Origin: Calliopsis andreniformis
Lineage: Eukaryota > Arthropoda > Insecta > Hymenoptera > Andrenidae
Assembly: GCF_051401765.1 (NCBI RefSeq)
Contig: NC_135066.1
Location: 23,005,501-23,069,500, forward strand
Direction of reading: 5' to 3'
DNA length: 64,000 bases
In this document: positions 1 to 12,149 of the stretch, piece after piece
Position numbering within the stretch: the first letter of the stretch is position 1
Layout of the letters: the number at the start of each line of letters is the position of its first letter
Translations under genes and position numbers: made by a program
The notes under the pieces: generated by a model
The model's database searches: none
Told to the model about the DNA's origin: nothing
Seen by the model: only the letters and a program-made list of their open reading frames with translations

Positions 1-1070
1 CTTTTCTAACGAGGGCAGCAACTCGACAAGTCAATTGTGGTAACATCATTCTCATTATCTAACAAGTTCTTTTCTTTCCTTGCTCTTGGTTATTTAATTT
101 ATCCGCTACTCCACCAATGAAAGTCAATTTATTTGAAAAACAAATACATTAGTTTTGATGTAATGATTGCGATATGAAAATTTGGTTATATTATTTTATA
201 AAGTTTTTTATCGTACTTATCTGTTTTCAAATACGAAATTCAAAATTCACATACAATTTCACAAAATTGTCTGTATTTTGAAATGCCGAATATTTTACCA
301 AAGCTTGTAATTTAATTGTCAATTGTTGCTTATTTAAACAAATATTTATTTTAACTGACAATCAATTGAAAAGCTTGTGAGCCAATAAATAATACCTAAA
401 TGAATAGAATTATGAAATGTACTTGACAAATTAGATTAAAATATACAAATTATTTGATTACTTTCGTTGAAATACACGATCAGAAAGAAAAAACAAGATA
501 ACGTCTACCTTTTATTCCACCTGTCAAACGACACGAACGGCAAACGACGATTACGTCACGTTTAGAATGATCACACCAATTTCGAAAGACATGGGAAATT
601 AACACACGAATATTAAATATAACTTTAGCAGTTTATAAACATTTTTATTTACGTAAAACTACTAATAATACATTTATTCACAAAAACCTTCGTGGTAGTA
701 TTTATATCAAACATTGTTACGAATTTGATTGATTCAGTAACACTACACTTTCCAATAAAACTTCTTATCCCCAGCAAAAATTCAGCATCTACCTCTTCCC
801 CACACATTTACCACGTAGTTTGATCTTTCTCGCTCTAATGATCCCACTAGAAGAGTGAATAAGCATGTTACTAGATGCCTGTTGATGCACGGGTTGTTTA
901 ATACGCTGTTTTTTTGATAGTGCATGCACGAATTTCGTTGATATTTGCATCAGTATGTAGAGGAAGGTTCATAGAGTTATAACTATTCTCCATTCATGAA
1001 GAAAATGTCTTTTAAGATACTTTCAAATTCACATTAAATATCGAACATGGTCCATTCGTTACCTCGTGTA
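1..1070. other. AT-rich noncoding stretch
   Basis: No open frame worth considering and no repeat that recurs elsewhere in the window. Composition is strongly AT with poly-A and poly-T runs. I see nothing here that supports a gene. Confidence 0.5.
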
Positions 1071-1185
1071 TACAAGGTGTTTCTGAACGGCACGGGACAA
1101 ATTTAATACGTGATTCTAGATACCAAAATAAGACGAAAACTAAGAATAACCATTTCGCGTTTGAGGCTTCGTTTGTTAGTTTAAG
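1071..1185 (+). repeat. Dispersed repeat end, mariner-like tip, copy 1
   Basis: The segment begins TA then CAAGGTGTTTCTGAAC, the tip style of many insect TA-inserting transposons. It aligns over roughly 110 bp, in the same orientation, with 61251-61375. Shared blocks are a GTGATTCTA/GTAATTCTA box, a run of CAAAA, and a core reading GAGGCTNC followed by a T-rich word. The same core occurs in both arms of the foldback element at 10639-11437, so these are probably ends of related elements. I could not find an inverted partner for this end, so it may be a truncated or one-ended copy. Just downstream, 1195-1213 is a small hairpin with a perfect 7-bp stem. Confidence 0.5.
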
Positions 1186-1417
1186 CGTCTAAAAATCTGG
1201 TGGAAAACACCAGAAATGAACCCGCGCGAAGGTTTCGGGCAGTGGTTGTCCGAACAGCAGTATTCCAATGACGTAAGGGAGGGGAGAGGTCACTCACCAT
1301 TGAACAGCTGATCGGAAATTTTACGACACTCGACAAGGTTACAGAATCTAAAATTTAATTAGAATTTATGAATATCATTGAATAACAATAATCTTGTCTG
1401 TTCGTTGCAATCCATAG

Positions 1418-1655
1418 GCCAACTTAAAACACTCACTATGAGATAGGAAGGGTTAATATGTTCACCTTCGTGAAAAATGTCTGTTCACTTCACAGATCCA
1501 CACATCACGATTACTTTCATCCACAAATACTGCTACACCATACGAGGGTATCGTCGAACAACACTAAACATACGTACTCCTAATAATCCAGAGGGCAAGT
1601 CAAAACACCTCCTATGAAATTTTGGTGTAGAAAGGGTTAATGTGTCAACCCTCCG
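1418..1655. repeat. Diverged direct duplication, about 180-bp period
   Basis: 1418-1470 and 1597-1655 share, in the same order, an AAAACAC box, a C(T)CCTATGA or CACTATGA box and an AAGGGTTAAT word followed by TGTTCACC or TGTCAACC. The spacing of about 180 bp suggests an old tandem duplication. Two reverse-strand open frames of under 100 codons cross it but look like chance. Confidence 0.35.
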
Positions 1656-2499
1656 ATTAATCTTCTGGTCCAAATGCACACACGAAAAAACTGCACATAC
1701 TATTAGAAGTTTTGGCGTAGAATGTGGAGGAAAACCGCACACACAACGGGAATAGCGTGAGAAAAGGACCAGATTTGTAGGAAAACTTGGCACGTATCAC
1801 CAATATTCGCACAAAGGTTCGATGCGAAGGTCCGCCGAAAATTGTTATTCAATCGTGATGTGCGGACGCGTAAAGTGAACAGGCAATATGAAATTAACAG
1901 GATTGCAGTCCTATGATCTACATGTAAGTCAGGACAGTTAAAACGATAATTCCTCAGGATATTTTCGTTATATTTTTGCTTAATTTGCAATTAAAAAATA
2001 TATATGTAGATGTCTGGAGACTTGAGGCTTGTATAGTCCGTCTTCATACTGCCCGATAAATCCTCTTTACTATCTTGCGTTTGATATATTCCTAACTCTA
2101 TGAAATATATATCTACTTTCTGAATGTAGGGGTGCAGGACACTTTCAATAGATTATGAACGTCTTAATAATAATCATTCCTAAACAAATACATGTATCAC
2201 TGTAAATGTCGGTATCCTGAAAGAATGTAAATCATCCGTATTATTGTAAGTTTAAACGAGATATTGCACCTCGTCTCTGATAACACTACCAGTCAAACCT
2301 CTTTCTCTTTTCTCATATTTCAGCTTTGTTGAAGAGCTCTTGAATAATTCAACTTAACGTTGTGTATTGGTGAAATGTAAAAGATAACGGTAGGTTGGCA
2401 TAATGCGGTTTATGTGAGAACCTTTATCGCTGAGAAATATAGTTTCGTTTGCGTAGTAAAAGCTTCCAGTGTGTTTAACATTCCGCGACAAAGTGAATT
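1656..2499. other. AT-rich noncoding stretch
   Basis: No supported gene and no recurring element. Short frames present on both strands overlap each other and have no recognisable content. Confidence 0.45.
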
Positions 2500-2900
2500 T
2501 GGTACCTGTTGATTGGATAAACCATTCCTGCGCTGCAGTCGAACGTTTCGGACCGTTGAACATTTAATCCGGCTTATGGACGATGGAGACAAAATTCTGC
2601 AGCTCGGCCATGCAAACGTTCTGAATATTAAAAAATTTTTAGTCGTCGAGCGGCCTATGTGTGACGTTTTGACGAATCATATTCGAACGTTGCAGGCTAA
2701 GCGAATTACGGATGTAAGCAAAAAAAGTGGAAAAAATGTGCATCGATTTCGTTCCCGCGATTCGTGGACAACGCTACGAAATGAACTCGCCCATTACGTG
2801 GGCATTTTTAATCGGACATGAAAAACGTTTATTGAACCGAATCGGAGAATGTAAATTAAATCGGCGATTTCAGCTCTGCCATTGGGGAATATAATGGAGC
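2500..2900. other. GC/CpG-richer island with an unassigned 102-codon frame
   Basis: The base composition changes sharply here, with many CpG dinucleotides and words such as TCGGACC, CGTCGAGCGG and TTCCCGCGATTCG. A forward frame of 102 codons (2513-2821) is open, but its product matches no family I recognise, has no hydrophobic core pattern and no obvious splice context. I lean towards candidate regulatory or conserved noncoding DNA; a single exon remains possible. Confidence 0.3.
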
Positions 2901-5100
2901 TGATAAGCCACATATGCAAATTTCAATACGTATGTATTCAAATTTTTTATTGCACTCGCAGCTGGATCAGTCGTTAATTAATTTTCATTTTCTGCCTTGG
3001 AAAATTCCACCAGTTTTTCCGAGTATCTGATAAATTGAAGGAAAATGAGACACATTTTTAATAAATCTAACAAACTTATCAAGTTGACTAACGTTTTCGT
3101 TTTGCGATTTTGTTTCTCTACGACTCTGTAAATCTTGATGAAGTTTTTACAATAGTTTAATATTGAGAAGTTAAATTAAAAATTGGTCATTGGAATTAGT
3201 TAAATCCTTATATTGCTGATTCCTTGAATTGTTTTTTAAGCTGGATTTTATATTGAACTTGAAGTTTTTTGACTTCTGATATTTCTCCCAGGTATGATAT
3301 ATAGTAGATTCCTAGACCACGATAATGTAATAAATTTGAAACTTCATTTATCTCAGTTTCTCAGAAGCATAGAGATCAAGTCTATTGCATTGATCTGCTA
3401 CAACTTTAATCCTAACTTACGCCAACATTTGATACTGGAACAGGAACCGCAGTTTGACAATGGGTATCACAAAGTATGAAGCTACTCTAGGCACGACTAC
3501 ATCATTCCAAGTTAACCACTTTCAGGATTTTACAATTGGATATCTAGAACAGTGCATTGACAAAAGTCTAGAGTGTCAGATGTTTACTACAAAGTCAAGT
3601 TACCTCTAGGGCGGAATGCATTAAGAATAAAAGCAAATGCACACATTTTTTTCTCCAGACACTCACATTCACTTATGTAGGAGTGTCGTGCTTTATTGGT
3701 GAACATTTTCCGTCATTTCCTGCAAAATAAAGGGAAAAAAATGAACTGTCCGTAGCTGGAATTTTGAGCCTGCGATTAAATGCATGAGGCGTCGGTGAAT
3801 TAGATTAAGTACTCTTGGGCATAGATCGTGCTTCAGAATTTCGCCTCGTTCTCCTGTGTCCCGCTTTGCCATTCCATTCTGGGTATTGCCTTTCTCCGTT
3901 TTTACTTCGTTCCTCTCTTTCTCTTTTCGCCGGAGCTAACTGACCGTAGAAAATAAAGCCGTAGAGAAGATTAATTGGCTTTGAAATTTCGAGTTGCTGC
4001 TACTCAGTTGGGATGATGACGGACTACAGAATTGATATCAAACTTCACTTTTTCGAAGCTTTGTCTATTGTTTTTGTGTTTTATATACGCGCTATGTTTA
4101 CGATGCTGGTTTCTAGTGAATTGTTATAGCGAAGTATCTATTATAGGTTGGTTAGTGATAGAGTAAAATCTAGGAATTTGAATCTTTCAAGGAACTTTGA
4201 TTCCGTGTCAATTAAGCACTTGCCTTATAACATGTCTTAGGGTGTAAATAGGGGTTTATATAGAATGAAAATATGTAAATTATGTCAACCTTCATTTTTT
4301 AAAATCATCGTTCATTCTCTAGTTTTTTGCGTTTTATATGAGCGCTATGAGCACTGACTTCTTTCGAATTGTTATAGAACAGTGTGTAGATTGTCTGGTG
4401 TCAATCCTCCGCCTACACTTTCATTTTTAGATACTGACGCCGTGCCGCGATGAGAATTTATGCAAAATAATATTCTTCGACTTCTTTGCTGAGTGTAACG
4501 TAACAATGTCTAGCATCAGTATTTGAAACATAGTGTATACCAGGAATGTGGTTCATTATTATTAATAGGTACGTGATTAAGCAAATTTTGCATTTCTTTA
4601 TAAAAACTGTGGACCTATGTCTCACCTTTTTCCAATATCGTATATAGCAAAAGAAACAAAGATTTCTAATTTCTAAGTATTTCAAGTTTTCAAATCAAAG
4701 TTCCATCCTTTGCCTGAATTTTTTAATTCTCAAAATATGATTAACCTCTGTTGTGATTACTTCTCTCTGCTTACTCAGAAACCTAGAATCTACAACTGGA
4801 CACCTTAGTGGCACTCTTAATCTCATTTACAGCTTTATTCCTACTCTTCTATTTTATCGCTCGACCGCTCTTTTCCAGTATCCTTACACCCCATCAAAGC
4901 CATTCACCCTGTCACAGATACTTACCTTTACCACCAAACCTGAATAACATTTACGATCTTACATAAAGAGAAACCAGGTCAAGAATTGAGACACCTTAAC
5001 AACCATCTTCGGTAGATCATCAAATAATTCAAAAGACGATACTCCGATGAGAAATTAACGAATGATCGTCTCGCTGGCTGTGAGCAGAAACAGGAGAATA
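2901..5100. other. AT-rich noncoding stretch
   Basis: No supported gene. It contains the direct duplication described separately (4052-4394). A pyrimidine-rich stretch lies near 3840-3940. Confidence 0.45.
4052..4394. repeat. Diverged direct repeat, two copies about 250 bp apart
   Basis: 4052-4140 and 4302-4394 align in the same orientation: both carry a GTTTTATAT word, then GCGCTATG, then GAATTGTTATAG. Copies differ at perhaps a quarter of positions by eye. No terminal inverted repeats were seen, so this is probably an old segmental duplication rather than a transposon. Confidence 0.45.
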
Positions 5101-5600
5101 TTTTTACGAGCACTTCGCTGTATTAGTTTTCGGTAGAGAATCTTGTTGCGCTCGAGTGAGGTGCAGCATGCAAGGTGTCTACCTGCATGCGAGTGTAATA
5201 TAATCGGAGCAGACGCGTACTCGGTGGCGTACGTTCCGCGATCGTTGCGAAAAATGGAGATGAAGAAAGCAGGGATGCTTGTTTTCCGCGCACAGGGATG
5301 GTAAAATTAAATTCAGGCAGGTACGGCTACGGGTGCGCAAGTAGCGCAAAACTCGATCGCTAGCCAACGAAACGTGAAGCACGTATTCCTCTGCGCGTGC
5401 ACGCTTCTCGTGACGTGTTTCTCCGAAAGATTCTTCTCAAAATTCGCCACTGCTTCACGGGAATTTTATTGTCCTTGCATTCGTTGCAGGCTGCCTCGAA
5501 TCTTCTTTATCGAAGTTGTTTCTCAGACTTTGTTCTGTCTGAGGGGATGGTGTCGTTGCTGTTGAGGATTCGTTCGCGATTTGGTCTCTGCTAATGCTTC
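5100..5600. other. CpG-rich island without a supported gene
   Basis: Composition is clearly GC- and CpG-richer than the flanks, with words such as GCGTACTCGGTGGCGTACG and TCGATCGCTAGCC. Two overlapping forward frames of about 63-65 codons and a reverse frame share the same bases, which argues against any one being selected. A candidate regulatory island. Confidence 0.3.
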
Positions 5601-5997
5601 AAGGACGGGCAGTTTTACTTTTCGTATCATCATACAAATGTAAATGAAAGTAACATCATTAGAGAGTTTGACGTTTCTATGTTATGCAAATTTAACTGGT
5701 TTAAGTACGTCTCATAATTGTTAAAAATTATATAGCAAAATTATCCTAAATATTAGATAGTCTATCTTTTTGAATAATAAATTAAATGTTTTACGCGTAT
5801 TTTATAATTGTAAGAGTACGAATATAATATGCGTTTATTCAGTAAATAATAACACATAAGCGTCTCGATTGTTCAGCATAGTTTCGCAGTCGGACGCGCG
5901 CATTCCGCGGTGTGGGATGTCCGGCTCGACACCATTTTTTAATGTTTTTTCTCGACGCTACGAATTGGCGAATAGATTTCGCGAATGCGATTTTATA

Positions 5998-6445
5998 TAG
6001 GGTGTTTCGTAATAAGTGGATTTCAGGAATTGATATAGACTCAAGAAGTAATATGAAAAGTTTATGTAAACATATATCCTATTTGATTTTTTTACGAAAT
6101 ATGCCAAGGTACTTGAAATTCTCAATGTACGTAAGGTCTGTTAAAACTGTTGAAATGCTCTTATACAAAATTGAACAAGGGTTCAAACAAATTCATGGAA
6201 CATTAAAGAGTCTTGAAAGAGTAGTCACATCGATGACGAGACGTTTCCAAACATGCGTTGAAATGCAAGCTGGTCATTTTAAGCATTTCCTGTGAAGGTA
6301 ATCAAATACTAAATGATAAAACACAGAACTTGCTATATCTCGTAAACACGGTCAAATAGGACATCTGTTCATATGAACTATTTTCATTATATTTACATGC
6401 TGGATCAGCTCCTGAAGTTCTGACCATTTATTACGAGACACCCTG
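5998..6445. mobile_element. Mariner-like foldback element, TA-flanked, 448 bp
   Basis: The left arm (about 5998-6102) and the reverse complement of the right arm (about 6334-6445) align for roughly 105 bp. Both begin with a tip reading YAGGGTGTYTCGTAATAA. Both arms continue through a CCTATTTGA word to a block ending ACGARATAT. TA dinucleotides flank both tips (5996-5997 and 6446-6447), as expected for the Tc1/mariner superfamily. Between the arms lies the C-terminal remnant of a transposase (6143-6295). The element is therefore an internal-deletion derivative, not able to move by itself. Confidence 0.75.
6143..6295 (+). pseudogene. C-terminal remnant of a mariner-like transposase
   Basis: The last 50 codons before the TGA at 6293-6295 read as the end of a mariner-type transposase. 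The diagnostic part is a Ser-Met-x-Arg-Arg stretch followed by Cys-Val-Glu and the terminal Gly-His-Phe-x-His-Phe-Leu, closely matching the Cys-Ile-Glu...Gly-His-Phe-Glu-His-Leu ending that I know from insect mariner-like proteins. The whole catalytic region (the acidic triad) is missing: upstream codons run straight into the left inverted arm. The frame is open upstream to an ATG at 5912, but that part lies outside or across the arm and is not transposase. Non-functional relic. Confidence 0.6.
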
Positions 6446-6454
6446 TAGAGTCTA

Positions 6455-6481
6455 AACTGCGTTCACTGGGAGAACGCAGTT
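6455..6481. repeat. Perfect 10-bp hairpin beside the mariner-like element
   Basis: AACTGCGTTC is followed by a 7-base loop and GAACGCAGTT. The stem is perfect and starts 10 bases after the element's right tip. It may be unrelated to the element. Confidence 0.55.
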
Positions 6482-9400
6482 GCCGGTTGACGAGTTTTCG
6501 TACCCTTTGCGCAGTTCACGCCTACGCTCATTAGTTATTGGCTCTGTCATATGTATAGGTGAAGTCTAGACTGTAGGTGAATCTACGTGAAGGGTACTCA
6601 ACCTATCGCATGTATGAAAGGTCCTCACGCACTTACATAATTATATTGAAATATTATTTAGAAGAATGGTTTTAAATAAAGTTGATGTATGGGGCACGTT
6701 AGAGGCATTTGATAATGATGTAGGAAAAAGTAGGAGTGCACACGAGATGTGGAGTTGAGCGATGAGTCACTAAGAGTTAACGGACAACAGAGTTTGAAGG
6801 TTCCAACTGGAGAATTTCTTTATTGCTAGTTACAAAATAAATGCAATAATTTGGATTTTTTTAAAGTTATTGAGTACTACTTATAGATCAGGTATTCCAT
6901 TTTTAACGTTTAGGATCAAAATTCGAAATGTAAAGAAATTGTACTGTTAGAACATTTCTTGGTGATTGTCACTTTTATCAGGAACTGAGATATCTACTGT
7001 AACAAATTTTTGTTCCATTCAGAGGCAATAATGTATTACGTTTTACGTACTGTAGGATTCTTAAAAGATTATGATAATCATCAAAATAGATCCAATTTCA
7101 AGAGAAAAGGACCCTTCCACTTCAATCCTTAGGTACGGTCCAAATAATTTTCACCTACAATAAATTTATTTCTACAGAAAAAAATACAGAATGTTGACAA
7201 ATTTGATTAACAAATAGATTGAATTGTTATGAAAAGAATGTTAAAAATTAAAATTGAATTTTGGGTCGAATTGATTCCCAGTACACAAAAGTAAAACTAT
7301 TTGGAAAAATTAAACAAGTCAGATCCAAAATATTAGATTCATAGCTCAATTTTAAAAGAGTACAATGAAATCTGAAATATTACTAACGGAGTTGCTTGGG
7401 TTTAAATTAGCAGCCGTTGTTACCAGGAAGCAGGAGCAAAAACATTAAAATGCCACTGCCATATTTCGTTAACACGTCCGAACGTTGCATCAATATTGAC
7501 AGTTTGTATTGAGCGCAAAGAATGAGAGCAAATACGAAAACAATGATATATGGAAGTAAAACAAGCCGATTACAGGTTGTGCACTCTGGCTCGTTGCCTC
7601 CAGCCATCTACCGAGATGATATTAATGTAACGAAATTCGTGGAAGCGTTGAACGTTTTTGTTCTATACGAAATGTTTGAGGCTATTAACATTTCACTTTA
7701 ATACGTACATAGTTGACAATATTGTAAACTTGTAAAAGTATTGTAACCCCCCCCCCTCACGCGCGCGAACACACATAATTTACAAAATATTATGTACGCA
7801 AATTCGCGGAATATAATTTCACAAAACATTTCAAGTGAACGAATCAAAATGCAGTGATCGTGTTTGTAAAAGTGTGGTTATTTTCGCAAACCATTTCGTG
7901 ATCCTGAAATGGTAAACCAGACTGATTCTACCGAGGAGGTTTCATCGCGTGTACAAACTGTTATCTTTATTACAATCGTAGCAACTCGAGAAATCGTGCC
8001 ACATCGATGATTTCGAAGGAGAAGCGCGAGCGTTGCTATTTTATTTATCTTCGCCAGTCAATGAAATATTCAAATGTTTCACCTGTGTCGACATACAATA
8101 GAGGAACGAAGTACTATGGCTGCCCATGATTTATGACTTCATGTATGAAACGATCGACTGACTGGTGAAGCTCGCGTTTCCGGAGCTTTCGCTTTTCAAA
8201 CATTTATGAGTACCCGCCGAATGTATCGTGGCGTCACTTCACTGGTGCATTTGCAGCCAAATTGAGGGGAAGCAATGAATTTATCACCAGTTAGAAGTAG
8301 ATAATTATTCAGTTTAGTTGTAAATAAGTGCCGATGCAGACAGCGTCTCACTATTCCAAAAACTTTATGTAAATGGATCTGACAAGTTGCCAAAAAAAAG
8401 ATAAAAAGTTGTTAATAATGATATCTAATAAGTATATTTTAAATCTAAAGTCTGATGAAACACATTTTATTAGAAAAAAGATTTCATTTTAAAAATGAAA
8501 TGTATTTGATTGATTTGCAAAAATATTTGATTTAATACTCGATACCCATATTGTGTACGTATGACCTTACTGATCACAGACAATCAAGATTAGAATCCAA
8601 CTATTAGCATAGTCACAGGTAAATCATGCCCTGAAAAGAAGTACCTACTTCCGTAGCTGTTAACTCTTTAAATTTGCAATCTTTCGAAGTTACAACTATT
8701 TTGGAATAATTGTTGAAATAGAAACAAAGTTTTAAATAAACAAATAGATTATGAAGTACAACTGGAAATGTGAATATATGGGCAATGTAATATTACTAGT
8801 TTTACTAAGACTATATTCTTTGAATTGAGAATGCATTTTTCCTTGTGGGAGTTGCGGATATCCTGGATTTTCTGAAATATTGGTCTTCTTGACGTTAAAT
8901 ATCAATAAAGTGAAATATTTGTACTTTCCTTCAGTTGTCATCTCATACATTTAACTAAGAAAGTTTGTGTACCTACATATATGTGGTTCATACCCATTTC
9001 ACAGTCCTGTCAATTAGTTTTGTTTGTCGATATTTTATTAGATTTGTGATTATAAATATATTGTATCGTACTAATATAGATATTTATGGGTAAGTGATCA
9101 CAGTTGACATTGTCTTCGTGTGTGGATCCAGTGATATCTGTCGTTGCATTAATAAGATCCAGGTCACTGCAGATGTCTGCCTCCTACTTCCTACTCTAGA
9201 ATATCTAGCTGTATTGTGTATTGTAAAGTCTAAGTCGTTTAAAATTTCCAGTAGGCTTTTCCCTGAATTATTGCTATTAAAGTAATTCTATATAGAACCT
9301 CCCCTACTTTAAAAATTGATGAGTCACTTGGTGTATGTTTTTCAAACTCCCTTACATTCGTTTGTATTAAAAACAAATTTTAATACCTAATTCAATTACT

Positions 9401-9835
9401 TATTCTGCTTAAATTCTAACAGTTAAGGTCTATTGTCATCATACTATTGGTACGCCTTATTGTTTATTTTATTTTTCTCATTATTTCAATCATGTACATA
9501 ATATATGATATAAACTACATTATACGTGTTAATAATTGTTAATAATTGTTGATGTACATTTATCTATAAATGCATATACGGTGGAGGGAATATAAATCAA
9601 ACTTATTGGAAAACTCATTCCTTCTTTTATGTAAAAATTTTAAAGGACAAATAATTTTATTGGTTATTAGTGAATAGCACTCTTTAAGCTATTCATTATT
9701 CACGAATGCCGAATAAATTGAATTTATTCGTTATTTGAACTAATTTTTGGCCAACGCTGGCCAACGTGCGAAATTGTATACATATGTTTCTACTATTCGA
9801 TCATTTGATCATTCCACATGCATCGTGCTTATTTT
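6482..9835. other. Long AT-rich noncoding stretch
   Basis: No supported gene. A run of nine C followed by a CACGCGCGCG-type word lies at about 7748-7768. A hairpin with an 8-bp stem (CGAATAAA / TTTATTCG) lies near 9709-9730. Remaining open frames are under 73 codons and unrecognised. Confidence 0.45.
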
Positions 9836-10290
9836 TCACATTAAAGTAAATGTGAAGATCTTAGTAAGCGCCATCAATTGACAATTAAGCAAGGAACGAG
9901 CAACGAAATGGACATTCTCGGTTCCTTGCGATAACAGGTCTTGCGATGGTAATATTTTGTTCGAAACGCGTCTAAAAGTGTTTCTATACGCAGGCGATAA
10001 AATTGTCGAGATTACAAACTGTACCGTACTTCCTTTCTGCACCCGAGGCTTTCCCCTTATCAGCATATTGCTAGACGGCACAATAAGACGGAAATCTGGT
10101 GGAAAGAACGGATACCGTGCAACGCAACCGAGAGCCTCTATCGTGGAAATAAAAGTGGCGAGTAACGGCTTGTAGACGGAGCCGAGAATAGAGGTGGTAG
10201 GATGCACGGTTGTAATATGCAAACAGCAAAAAAGGACGTGCAATGCTTCTCGACTTGATCGCTGCATTGTGACGTTCCTTTCTGCTTCAA
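9836..10290. other. GC-richer island with overlapping open frames
   Basis: A reverse frame of 143 codons (9836-10267) and a forward frame of 72 codons (9957-10175) are both open in the same DNA. Neither product is recognisable and neither shows domains or splice context, so I do not call a gene. Near its left side GCAAGGAAC pairs with GTTCCTTGC around a loop of about 20 bases (about 9890-9930). Candidate regulatory island; a small exon cannot be excluded. Confidence 0.25.
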
Positions 10291-10638
10291 GGGAGAAGTC
10301 TTCGAATAGTCGTATCTGTGGGAATAATGCTTACTTGTTAGAGGTAGTAGACATGTGAACGTAGAAACGTTGTATAGGTGTTATCCAAGAGACAGTGGTT
10401 CTATGCTTTTGATAAACACGTGCCAATTATCAGTTGTTCTTATTATTAGTTGTGATTAATACATGTGCGTTGGCGATACTTTAACGCAGGAGTAACTTAA
10501 TTCTTGTCTACTATCGCGGAGTGTCACACACTCCATGTGATGTATTTCTTATTTTAGCCCCCACTAAAAGTTGTTTTCTTTATGTAATTGGAATATTTTC
10601 TGACAGAATTTTGTAATATTTGTTATAGCTCTTGTCTA

Positions 10639-11437
10639 ACGAGGGTTGGTGGAAAGTCGTAGTACAATCGGCCAGGGATTAATTCTATGTAAAGACATAA
10701 GAGAAAAATTTAGTATTTAATGTTTTCATCTGAGGCTTCCTTTTCGAGAAAATCGAATTTGAAGTTTGCTCCACTACGTAATGCGATTTACTTATTGTGT
10801 ATTCTATTACCGGTTGTCTCTGCCCTTGCTAGTGTTTGTAAACATTGATAATGATCGGACACTTTCTTTAATGCTGATGTACAATCGTCGACTACGACCA
10901 CGATTTTCATAACACGGTACAAATGTGCCAGTCCCAGTTGCCGTTTCCTCCCCTTTCTGTATGACTTTCCCATCCCGATGTCGGCGATTAGGAAATTTTT
11001 CTGCGTAATATTTATTTGCAACAGAAGCGTCACATTCACAAACGCCCAAAGCGCTGTGAAAACATATGAAAATATCATGTGAAAATATTTTCGATTAGAA
11101 TATCTTGCCGTAACTTAATAATTTGAAACAAACGAAACGAAATGAACTGTTACGCAGTCTGATAAACACCGAACCTCTGTCAAACATCGAACTATCTGGA
11201 TATTTCCAATAGTATCCTATCATTATCAATGCTTATTAACACTAGCACGGACAAAGACAACCGGTAATAGAATACATGATAAGTAAATCGCATAGTGTTG
11301 CTGAACAAACTTCAAATTCGATTTTCTTGAAAACAAAGCCTCCGATGAAAAAATTGTATGCCACATTTTTTCCTTATTTTTTTTTACGTAGAGTTAGCCC
11401 CTGCCTGGTTGTACTACAATTTTCCATGCTCCCTGTA
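10639..11437. mobile_element. Long-arm foldback element, TA-flanked, about 800 bp
   Basis: The left arm (10639-about 10862) matches the reverse complement of the right arm (about 11212-11437) over roughly 220 bp. Shared landmarks in order are GTAGTACAA, a TCTAYGTAAA box, a GAGGCTTYSTTTTC core, AAATCGAATTTGAAGTTTG, a GCGATTTACTTAT word and TATTCTATTACCGGTTGTC, then an AACATTGATAATGAT-like word. The tips read TA-ACGAGGG and TA-TACAGGG, consistent with a TA target site. The spacer of about 350 bp holds no recognisable transposase; reverse-strand frames of 96 and 80 codons there (10788-11078) run into the left arm and look fortuitous. Probably a non-autonomous Tc1/mariner-type element. Confidence 0.7.
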
Positions 11438-12149
11438 TAATAATTAATGCTATATTAATCTTATAAACGCTCCACAGTAGTAGTCTTAAGTGAAATTTTA
11501 CCGACTCCGTGTCCGTACTAGTATATAAATTTTGTATAGGAAAGGAATGTGCGACTAAGTTAGGTGGGTTGGGTTACAATTGTTTCAGGTTTTTAAAATA
11601 TTTCGTATTTTTTGAAAAGTTAGGATCTTATTTCTCTGAATTCATTGCATCATACTGTAGTTCATACTAGTAACTAAATATTCGGCTAATGTATCTTAAT
11701 ACAACCTCCAGACGCACACAATGTTTTTCAATATGCAAGTGATACACGCTTGATTTCTCATAGTTCTTAAAATGTGAGCGTTAGACGGGTTACATGTATC
11801 AGGCCTTTATGGGAAATCGTCTCCGAATAACATCTTTTTCTATGGTCGATCTCTTCATAGTTCAGATTTGCTAGCGGGTTCTTGTGTTTCGATAACTGAG
11901 CGTGTATGTTTATTTGTATATCTGAGGCAAGATATTCATCACTTAAGTAGTAGATAGAATACCATAGACAGTGTCATGCAAAATCAACGAAGTAGTTTTC
12001 TTTCTCTTACGTTTCTTCTTTCAGACTTTTTTCCACCTCTGAACAATGAATGTCTCACAATGAGTCATTCAGCTAGTTGTTCTTCCTTGCAGACATTACT
12101 TTTTTCCTAACCAACTGTGAACAAAGTCAAGCTCTTTGCCTAACCTCAG
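11438..12149. other. AT-rich noncoding stretch
   Basis: No supported gene or recurring repeat. A TTAGGTGGGTTGGGTT word near 11560 is typical of insect intergenic DNA but not diagnostic. Confidence 0.4.

Noticed and set aside
5912..6142. N-terminal part of the 127-codon frame over the mariner-like element
   Set aside because: It runs from outside the element through the left arm; only the last 50 codons resemble transposase.
9836..10267. 143-codon reverse frame
   Set aside because: Overlaps a forward open frame and matches no family I know; no splice or start context.
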